A stretch of DNA of 64,000 bases from Cochliopodium minus (taxonomy: Eukaryota > Discosea > Himatismenida > Cochliopodiidae): the NCBI GenBank assembly GCA_024220525.1, contig JAMYWO010000004.1, positions 378,270-442,269 of the forward strand, read 5' to 3'. The translations under genes were made by a program, and so were the position numbers. The notes beneath the pieces are model-generated. The model saw only the letters and a program-made list of their open reading frames with translations. It was not told the DNA's origin and did not search any database. Positions 57,405-64,000 of the stretch are shown piece after piece. The number at the start of each line of letters is the position of its first letter. Position 1 is the first letter of the stretch.

Positions 57405-58478
57405 ATGAATTCTATTCCTGTCAATTTGTTGTGCTATATCTCAGGGTTTTTGGAAATTAAATTTATCTTAAATTTTGGATTATGCTCAAAAAATCTCAGC
57501 AAAATCCTCAATAATGAGTTATTATGGAAAACGATAGCTTCGAGAGAATTTGAAATTTTGCCTGAAATAAATAATGAAACATGGAAACAAATTGTGAGAG
57601 ATGGTGAATTCAAATGGGATCCCAAATTTCTGCCAACAAAGATTCCTTTGATGGTATATAAAAAATAATTATATTCAGCATCAAAATTTTGATTGATAAT
57701 TTGAGCCATATAATTTGGATCAATTTTTATATATCAACAAAAGATACTATATTTTTACAAATTTTTATTGATGAATTTTTTTATGTCAGTTCAGTCAAAA
57801 TAACAAAAGAGTCGAATTTTTGGAGAAACAAATTGGTCATGAAAATAAGGGTACGACTACAGTAGTTTCCGAATTATTGCAACCAGGCAGAAAGTATTAC
57901 ATAGAAATGGAATTTTTTGGGAATAACCATGGGAGTTCTTGTTATGGTAAAAAACTGTTGAAAAAGTTGTAAAAAAAAACTATTAAAATCAAACAAAATT
58001 TTCAGGATTGACGAGCCCAAATTACATAAGAGAGGATTTTTATGTTTGTTCAGGACCTGAATCAATAGGTAAAAATTTCTCAAAAAAAAGTTTCTGGGAG
58101 ACAAATTATTTCCAACAATAAGCAAAAATTTCAAAATCATTTTGATGAATCTTTAAAAAATTTAAAGGAACCACCTGTGGGTACGTTGGAGGATCAGAAA
58201 ATTTGGGAATTTACGGAGGAGGATTCAGTATAACGGGTAAAGTTACCATTTTAGTGATGGAAGTGGATCTCCTCGCTCAAAAATGGACCATTCACAATAA
58301 AGAAAATCTCAACCAAACACTCTTTTTTGAATTGGACAAATTGAATACCAGTAAAGGTGTCAAACTTGGTATTACTCTTTATCATAAAGATGATTATGCT
58401 CGTATTTTAAAGTTCAGGCAAGTAAGAACAGTTAGGAGCCCTGAGGATGATTGTCAAAGATCTTTTTTTAAGAATTAA
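57405..58478 (+). CDS. F-box/SPRY-like protein, copy 2
   Basis: Four exons (57405-57653, 57790-57946, 58006-58068, 58168-58478) join in phase to about 259 residues. The F-box reads MNSIPVNLLCYISGF and ILNFGLCSKNLSKILNNELL, ending near FKWDPKFLP. The second half is a beta-rich SPRY-like domain: RVEFLEKQIG, LQPGRKYYIEMEFFG, DFYVCSGPESIG, TCGYVGGSENLG, GFSITGKVTILVMEVDLL and GVKLGITLYHKDDYARILKF. The F-box would bind Skp1 in an SCF ubiquitin ligase and the SPRY-like half would select targets; both are inferences from family. The last 15 residues after ILKF differ from the other copies. Intron 1 holds a reverse copy of the hairpin element. Confidence 0.85.
57678..57752 (-). repeat. Hairpin element, reverse-oriented copy
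   Basis: The plus strand reads GCCATATAATTTGGATCAAT then TTTTATATATCAAC, the reverse complement of the right arm and its flank in other copies. It lies in intron 1 of F-box copy 2. Confidence 0.6.
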
Positions 58479-58509
58479 ATTTCACAATAAAATAAAATAA
58501 AAGAAAAAA

Positions 58510-59995
58510 ATGAATTCTCTTCCTGTCAATTTGTTGTGTTATATCTCTGCCTTTTTGGAAATCAAATATATCTTAAATTTTGGATTATGCTCAAAAAATC
58601 TCAGCAAAATCCTCAATAATGAGTTATTATGGAAAACGATCGCTTTGAGAGAATTTGAGAGTGAAATTTTGTCTGAAAATCTGGATGATAAAAAATGGAA
58701 AGAAATTGTAAAAGAAGGAGATTTCAAATGGGATCCCAATTTCCTTCCAACTATAGATCAATTTGTAGTAAAAAAAAAATTTAATTTTTTTATAAACAAA
58801 AACTTTTTATCCTATTTTAAAATCAACGAGATATATCTTTTCATTTATGGATAGATTGGAATAGAATGATATAAAAATAATGCTAAATAAATTATATAAC
58901 TTCGATTGAAAGAAATATTAATTATATCTCAAGATTTTAATTTTGAATGGTATATTCTCTTTCATTTTGCTGGATTTTGAGGTGAACATATATGTTCCAT
59001 TTATTTTTATATTTTCAAAAAAATAATGATATGATTGATATAAATCATATAGACAAAGATATGTATTGCTCCAAATTGTGACATCTTGTTCCTATAAATC
59101 CATCAAACCTGATATACTCTTCCTCTTTATTTTATTTTTATTTTATTTAAAAATTTTTAAGAGTGGGTTTGAAAAAGTTAAAAAAGATGAAAAGAGATAT
59201 TCTCCATCATATCGCATAATTTAATTAAGTTAAGATATCAATTGAAAAGTTAATAAATTCATAATTTCTTCAATTAATATCTAAAATTTGTTTATTAAAA
59301 CTTAGTTCAGTGAAAACAAAAAGAGAGTAGAATTAGCGAAAAAGCAAGGTTAAGAAATTTTTTTTTTCATTATAAACATTTATTTATGATATTTGATTTC
59401 ATTTTAGGAGGTAGAATCTTGGCAACGATATTGTCCAAAATGATGAAAGTAGGCAAAAAATATCTCTTAGAGGTAGAATTTCAAGGAATGGAAAATGGAA
59501 CTTCATCTTATGGTGACCGTTTTATTATCAACAAAGAAACTTTATTTATTTTTTAAAAAGGACTATCAAATACATCTTATAATCTTCAAAACCATCACAT
59601 ATGCTCGGGACCTAATTCTATAGGTTAAAAAAACAAAATTTAATTTTATAATACATTTTTTTTTATTTACTTAATTAATTGTCTTTTATTTACTTAATTA
59701 ATTGTCTTTTTTCTCGTTTATTTTTAATACAGGAGCTACAGTCGGGTATGTTGCTGCATCCCCGAATATAGGAAAATACGAAGGCGCTATCAGCATTACA
59801 GGGAAGCCTTCTATTCTTGTGATGGAAATAGATCTCATCAACTACACATGGCACATTCACTTGAAAGATGACCCCAACCAAAAACTTTTTTTCTATTTGA
59901 ACAATTTGGGAATCACTGATGGTGTCAGATTTGGTATCACTTTGTATGATCATCTTGATTTTGCTCGTATTTTGATGTTCAGAGTTTTGTACTAA
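58510..59995 (+). CDS. F-box/SPRY-like protein, copy 3
   Basis: Five exons (58510-58767, 59306-59348, 59408 to about 59513, about 59563-59624, about 59734-59995) keep frame. The gene starts only 31 bases after copy 2 stops, a tandem duplicate. The F-box (MNSLPVNLLCYISAFLEIKY) is nearly identical to copy 2, while the SPRY-like half is diverged (ILATILSKMMKVGKKYLLEV; ATVGYVAASPNIGKYEGAIS; FYLNNLGITDGVRFGITLYD; ending RILMFRVLY). Copy 3 splits the second exon of copy 2 in two, so one intron was gained here or lost there. The long first intron (538 bases) contains the dispersed repeat at 59.07-59.17 kb. Unusual donors GTTAAG and GTGACC are used. Confidence 0.82.
59074..59175 (+). repeat. Dispersed repeat, copy A
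   Basis: Reads CCAAATTGTGACATCTTGTT, then CCATCAAACCTGATATACTC, TTCCTC and an ATTTT-rich stretch. The reverse complement of 63910-64000 is almost the same. It lies inside intron 1 of F-box copy 3. Confidence 0.8.
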
Positions 59996-60155
59996 AATTT
60001 TTGTAATCTTTTTGTGTTTCTTGTTATGTCATATTCCCAAATTATTTTTGGAAAAATTTGGAGTGTTTATGTTTGTAGTTGTTTTTGTATTGATTGTTTC
60101 TTTCTTCTGAAATTTATAATTTTTTTTTTATATTTTTCAAATTATCAAAATAAAA

Positions 60156-61899
60156 ATGAATAGGATCAGTGCTGGTTATCATTCTCATCATCTTTTGATT
60201 TATTGCTGTAAAAAATTTAAATTTATAAACAATTTAGAAAACTTTTTAAACTAATATATAAATTAGATAATGGAGATTTATATGGATTTGGAGGAAATGA
60301 TTGTGGTCAATTAGGAACAAACGAGAAGATGCCAGTTAATCAAGCTGTTTTGATAAAGAATGATAAAAATATCAGATCCATATGTCTGGGAAACATGTAT
60401 ACGCTCATCCTCTATAAGAATGGAGATTTATATTCTTTTGGATTGAATCATATGGGACAATTGGGAATTGGAAAAAGTGGGCCACCTGTAAAAAATCCTG
60501 TGTTGGTGATGAATGATCCCACCATTAAGAAGATTTCATGTGGCATGGAGCATACCATGATTTACAAAGAAAATGGAGAACTGTGGGTATTTGGAAGTAA
60601 TGATCAAGGAAGATTGGGTTTGTTTTATAAAAGATATAAACAAATATAACAAGATTATTTTTCTCAATATTTTTGAACATAAAAGAAATTTACTTTTAAA
60701 ATTCAAGATAAGAATGAAAATTTGTTAGTAAAAATGATCGATAAAGGATCAATATTAATCAACATATACAAATGATAATATGATAATTTGGATCTCATTG
60801 ATCAATTATATTGTTTTTATGTTGAGATATAAAAATTGATCCAAATTATATGGCGCAGATTAAATTCTCACAAAAAAATTTTCAATATATTAACAATGAA
60901 TTCAATATATTAACAATGTAAACAAATTTTTAAAAATAGGATTAGGAATTGAAGATAATGAATTATCTTATCAAGCAACACCAAGATTGTTGATGAAAGA
61001 TACAACAATTAAGATGATTAGATTGGGAAGAGCCCATTCGATAATTTACAAAGAAAATGGGGATATGTTTGTTTTTGGTGGAAATAGATATTACCAACTC
61101 GGATTAGGCCACGATGAACACATTTCAAAACCCATATTGATGAAGAATGATCCTGATATCGTGGATATTTCTTGTGGATCAGATCAAACCTTTTATTATA
61201 AAAAGAATGGGGAGGTTTATGTTTTTGGATATGGGTAATTCTATTGAAAATTTGTTAGTGATCGTTATTAGGATAATATGATTAATCAAAAGTTAATTTT
61301 GATCTCAGAATCGAAAAAAAAATTTGTTTGTCAAAGATTTCCTTTTAAATTTTAAAAATTATTTTCAATAAAAAAGGGTCCAAGTTAGTTTAACAGCCAC
61401 ACTAGCCAAAAGGACACCAGAATTAATAATGAAAACAGAAAACATCAAAATGATCTCCTGCTCTCAACACCATTGCCTGATTTTGAAGAAAGATGGAGAA
61501 TTGATCGGCTTTGGATCAAATAGTGACTTTGAATTATCACATAATTACGGTGATCTTCTGGTAAACGAACCACTCATGAAAATAAAATCGCTTGATTCTG
61601 TTTTTTGTTCGAATAATAAAACTTTTCTCTTCTTCAAACACAAAGGTGGGAAGGTTTTGGTCAATGGAGGATCTCAGAAATACAAGAATTTTTTGGTATT
61701 AAGTGATCCTTCAGTCATGTTCATTGGAACTGGTGACACCAAATTATGGTCTTCTCTGACTCATGAAGAGTTTTCTGACCAAATTAAATTCTCTGTCCTC
61801 ACTTTTGTTCTCGTTTTAAAACGTTTCCAAAAGAAATTCGGATTTAAACTTCCAAAATATCTTCTCCTCTCAATCATAGAATATTCTCTCAATTTTTAA
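60156..61899 (+). CDS. RCC1-repeat protein with C-terminal LWS/PK module
   Basis: Four exons (60156 to about 60207, about 60266-60618, about 60940-61236, about 61379-61899) give about 406 residues. It starts MNRISAGYHSHHLLIY. At least five RCC1-type blades are visible, each with K-(N/D)-G-(D/E)-L-x-x-F-G and G-(Q/R)-L-G (NGDLYSFGLNHMGQLGIG; ENGELWVFGSNDQGRLG; ENGDMFVFGGNRYYQLGLG; KNGEVYVFGYG; KDGELIGFGSNSDFELS). The last blade is degenerate. The C-terminal segment (TKLWSSLTHEEF to LPKYLLLSIIE) is not RCC1 and aligns without gaps to the end of the ankyrin protein at 7-8.7 kb. RCC1-like propellers here are usually protein-binding modules rather than Ran exchange factors. The intron 60619-60939 is mostly hairpin element. 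Confidence 0.85.
60751..60890 (+). repeat. Hairpin element, best-preserved copy
   Basis: Perfect 12-base inverted arms ATAATTTGGATC (60783-60794) and GATCCAAATTAT (60838-60849) flank a 43-base loop. The flanking tail is ATGGCGCAGATTAAATTCTC. It sits wholly within an intron of the RCC1 gene. Confidence 0.8.
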
Positions 61900-61902
61900 A
61901 AN

Positions 61903-61975
61903 ATTTTTATTTTTATTTTTATTTTTATTTTTATTTTTATTTTTATTTTTATTTTTATTTTTATTTTTATTTATT
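61903..61975. repeat. ATTTTT microsatellite after single-n join
   Basis: About twelve ATTTTT units begin right after the n at 61902. They separate the RCC1 stop from an orphan gene end and mark another likely contig end. Confidence 0.8.
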
Positions 61976-61988
61976 TTTTTAATTTTAG

Positions 61989-62363
61989 GATTCTTTGTTT
62001 TTCATTTGTTTTTTGTTTCTCTCAATTTTTGGAGGCCAAGTGGCAATCATGTTCCTCATGCAGTTTGTTTTCATGTTGAGAAACTTGACAACCAACGAAA
62101 TTGTTAACAGACACAAATATAGAAACTTAATCAAACAAGGAAGGTTAACAAATTAATTTTTAATTTATTTTGTATTTTGTTTTTTAATTTATTTTCATTT
62201 ATTTTTTATTTTTTATTTTTTATTTTCATTTAAAAAAAAAAGATATATTTTCGATAAGGGGTTTATCAACAATTTCTTGGAGTATTTAGGCATTGGAAGT
62301 CATGCAGTTGACTATTCCAAACTCCAAAATTTGAACACAGTGGACTATGATGACTTAATATAA
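61989..62363 (+). CDS. DHHC palmitoyltransferase, C-terminal fragment
   Basis: Two exons (61989-62143, 62243-62363) encode the last membrane span and tail of a DHHC zinc-finger S-acyltransferase. The first reads LFFICFLFLSIFGG, then FVFMLRNLTTNEIVNRHKYR, matching the hydrophobic fourth span and the TTxE motif that follows it in this family. The second gives YIFDKGFINNFLEYLG, the usual F-D-x-G...N..E-F continuation, and ends DYDDLI. The DHHC cysteine-rich domain and earlier spans are missing. Upstream is only microsatellite and the n at 61902, so the 5' part was probably lost in assembly. It converges on the AIG1 gene with about 90 bases between stops. Confidence 0.75.
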
Positions 62364-62453
62364 ATAAAGACAGAATTTTTTTTGATTTCTTTGAATTGAA
62401 TTTTAATTTTCCAATAAAATTGAAAATCTTCAACTTATTTGATTAGATTATTT

Positions 62454-63647
62454 TTAGAAAATATTGCATCGTTCCTGGTTTTGCACTGGGGTTTTTTGGA
62501 AGACAATTTTTCCACCAGTGGTTTCAATTCCTTGTTCAGCTTCCTTCTTCCACATTTCGAAAAATTTTTCCCTCAATAGCTCTTCGTTGATTTGATCTTG
62601 TTTTTTCTTTTGTTCAATGAAATAGTTGAGATTGTTGAGAGGACTTACTGAACCTTCAAATGAACAAAGGAATTTGACACATGAAAGAATATCTTGATCA
62701 ATTTTCAACTCGATGCTGTCTTTTATTTGGGGATACAAGTTGACGAGCTCATGATCTAGGCCCGAAGTAAAAATAATTCTTTCTCCAAACAGGTTTTTGA
62801 TCACTTCAAAGTTCTCTGCTTTCATCAATTTATCAACGTATTCTTTTCTTTGTTTATCTGTAAAGTTTTCTGCATGTGTCAACAATAGTACCATCCTTGG
62901 TCTCATGTTCAGACTTATTTCGCTCTCAAATATTTCAAATACCTTTAGATGTTCAGGGGAGATCAAGTCTTTCATTGAATGGCAAACAAGAATTGCATTA
63001 AGCTTTGTGAAATTTTCTTTGACGCAATCAAAAGCAAGTTGAAGGAGCTGTTCAGTGGTCCTGATTTCATCTTTTTTCTCTCTCATTTCAAAGAGCCCTG
63101 GAGTATCCAAGATATCAAAGGTGATATATCTATTTGCGATTATCATTTGTACAGAATTCTTTTCAGCAACCAAAGTGTCAGAAATGTTGAGATTTTTTTT
63201 TCTTCGTCCTCTTCTTTTCTTAAGATTGTTGATGAATGTTGTTTTCCCTGAAGATGAATGCCCAATTATCAAAAAATTATAAATATTGGTGACAGTCGAT
63301 TCAAAGCTTGTTGCATTTAGAAAGTTTTCTCTTTTGATATCGATTTCTGAAAGGTACTCCATCAAATTTTCTTTTCCTTTTTTGAAAATCCTATCGTTCA
63401 TTGTTTCCATTCTCTCAAAAAAGAATTGAGAATTTCCTTCTAAAGCTTTCTCTAAATCCACTTTATTTGTATAAGCAACCACGATGAACAAACCTCCTCT
63501 TGAATAAATTTTTTCTGCATCAATTTTGGAGATTTCATTCATTAAGCTGGTATATTTAAAGTTTTTGGTAAGAGATTGTTTGTTCTTCACATCAATCTTG
63601 TAAAAATTAAATAAATTAGCTTCAAGTTCATATTCTTCATTATCCAT
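62454..63647 (-). CDS. AIG1-type GTPase with C-terminal CaaX box
   Basis: Intronless, 397 residues. The first roughly 120 residues (MDNEEYELEANLFNFYKIDV onward) are of unknown type. The G domain follows: G1 NFLIIGHSSSGKTTFIN, a basic loop KKRRGRRKKN, a probable G2 Thr in SDTLVAEK, G3 DILDTPGLFE, the AIG1-type conserved box (LNAILVCHSMKD), and G4 LLLTHAENF in place of the Ras NKxD. A helical C-terminus ends CNIF, a plausible CaaX prenylation site. AIG1/GIMAP GTPases assemble on membranes and are found in plants, animals and several amoebae; the role here is unknown. In an intron-rich neighbourhood the absence of introns is notable. Confidence 0.88.
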   Translation of the reverse strand: MDNEEYELEANLFNFYKIDVKNKQSLTKNFKYTSLMNEISKIDAEKIYSRGGLFIVVAYTNKVDLEKALEGNSQFFFERMETMNDRIFKKGKENLMEYLSEIDIKRENFLNATSFESTVTNIYNFLIIGHSSSGKTTFINNLKKRRGRRKKNLNISDTLVAEKNSVQMIIANRYITFDILDTPGLFEMREKKDEIRTTEQLLQLAFDCVKENFTKLNAILVCHSMKDLISPEHLKVFEIFESEISLNMRPRMVLLLTHAENFTDKQRKEYVDKLMKAENFEVIKNLFGERIIFTSGLDHELVNLYPQIKDSIELKIDQDILSCVKFLCSFEGSVSPLNNLNYFIEQKKKQDQINEELLREKFFEMWKKEAEQGIETTGGKIVFQKTPVQNQERCNIF

Positions 63648-63798
63648 TCTGGTCGTTTTTATTTTTTTTGGTTGTTAATTCATAAAATTTTAATTTTACA
63701 TAATTTAATTACCTCTTTGTTTTTTTTTTAGTTTATGTCTTCTCGATTAAAAAAAATTTAAAATTCATTATATTTTCAACTTTATGCTTTATCCAAAG

Positions 63799-63918
63799 CT
63801 AATGACATTTTCTAAACCTTGAATAAAATAATTCTTTCTTCAAATGATTTTTTATCTCTTCTATCATCAATTTATCAACATGTATTTGATTAACTTTTTC
63901 AAACACCCCATAAATTTT
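63799..63918 (-). CDS. Possible terminal exon of a gene beyond the window
   Basis: A minus-strand frame ending in TAG encodes VFEKVNQIHVDKLMIEEIKN and LFYSRFRKCH, with coding-like composition. It begins just downstream of dispersed repeat copy B. A related start (GFEKVKKDEK) follows repeat copy A at 59.16 kb. No splice acceptor is evident and the rest would lie outside the window, so this is a weak call. Confidence 0.25.
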   Translation of the reverse strand, partial: KIYGVFEKVNQIHVDKLMIEEIKNHLKKELFYSRFRKCH

Positions 63919-64000
63919 TAATGAAATAAAATAAAAATAAAATAAGAGGAAGAGTATATCAGGTTTGATGGATTTGTGGGAACAAGATGTTACAATTTAG
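63910..64000 (-). repeat. Dispersed repeat, copy B, runs off right edge
   Basis: Inverted copy of 59074-59175. The shared core CATCAAACCTGATATACTCT is identical, and mismatches are few over about 75 bases. The element continues beyond the window. Confidence 0.8.

Noticed and set aside
1-64000. tRNA, rRNA and snRNA genes
   Set aside because: I scanned for cloverleaf-like and conserved RNA stretches by eye and saw none. A covariance-model search was not possible, so absence is not proven.

Overview
The window is nuclear DNA of a very AT-rich, intron-dense unicellular eukaryote. Nearly every gene is split by short GT-AG introns (about 50-400 bases, often made of A or T runs). TAA, TAG and TGA all act as stops. 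Asn/Gln/Ser-rich tracts interrupt conserved proteins, and A-rich stretches precede many start codons. A mitochondrial 2-oxoglutarate dehydrogenase E2 subunit, kinesin-3, SNARE, COPII and autophagy genes sit beside expanded ankyrin, F-box, RCC1, LRR, Fic and AIG1 families. That mix suggests a free-living amoeboid or flagellate protist (Amoebozoa, Heterolobosea or an anaeramoebid-like lineage). The lineage cannot be fixed from sequence alone.

Layout. 0-5 kb: symplekin (runs off the left edge) divergent from DLST, then a small secreted protein. 6-10 kb: a 74-residue gene, an ankyrin protein and a VAMP7-like SNARE. 10-18 kb: PP4 regulatory subunit 3 and a large coiled-coil protein with a dynein-adaptor-like N-terminus. 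18.5-22.7 kb: a secreted GLUG-repeat protein with Thr/Pro-rich linkers. 22.8-30 kb: an Atg14/UVRAG-family protein, an orphan 3' gene end, an F-box/SPRY-like copy cut by an assembly join, a TVP38/TMEM64 membrane protein, a START-domain protein and an ML-domain protein. 30-36.6 kb: the C-terminal third of RNA polymerase III subunit 2, a nucleotidyltransferase-like protein, a 100-N gap inside a repeat-like sequence and a two-domain sulfurtransferase. 37-44 kb: kinesin-3. 44-55.3 kb: a Fic pseudogene, PP2A B56, SEC23, a leucine-rich-repeat protein and a small single-pass membrane protein. 55.4-64 kb: a secreted beta-helix protein, two F-box/SPRY-like paralogues, an RCC1-repeat protein, a truncated DHHC palmitoyltransferase, an AIG1-type GTPase with a CaaX tail and half of a dispersed repeat.

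Functionally the window mixes housekeeping trafficking and signalling genes (VAMP7, SEC23, kinesin-3, Atg14-like, TVP38, PP2A and PP4 regulators) with fast-evolving families (F-box, RCC1, ankyrin, Fic, AIG1, secreted repeat proteins). The ankyrin and RCC1 proteins end in the same roughly 48-residue module. Many gene pairs are divergent with short shared upstream regions.

Assembly caution. The window has four joins: single n at 25668, 32333 and 61902, and 100 N at 34664-34763. Identical 77-base runs at two of them point to a k=77 de Bruijn assembly. Several genes that look truncated (F-box copy 1, the CVLC-tailed gene, Pol III subunit 2, the nucleotidyltransferase-like gene, DHHC) are probably cut by these joins rather than broken in the organism.
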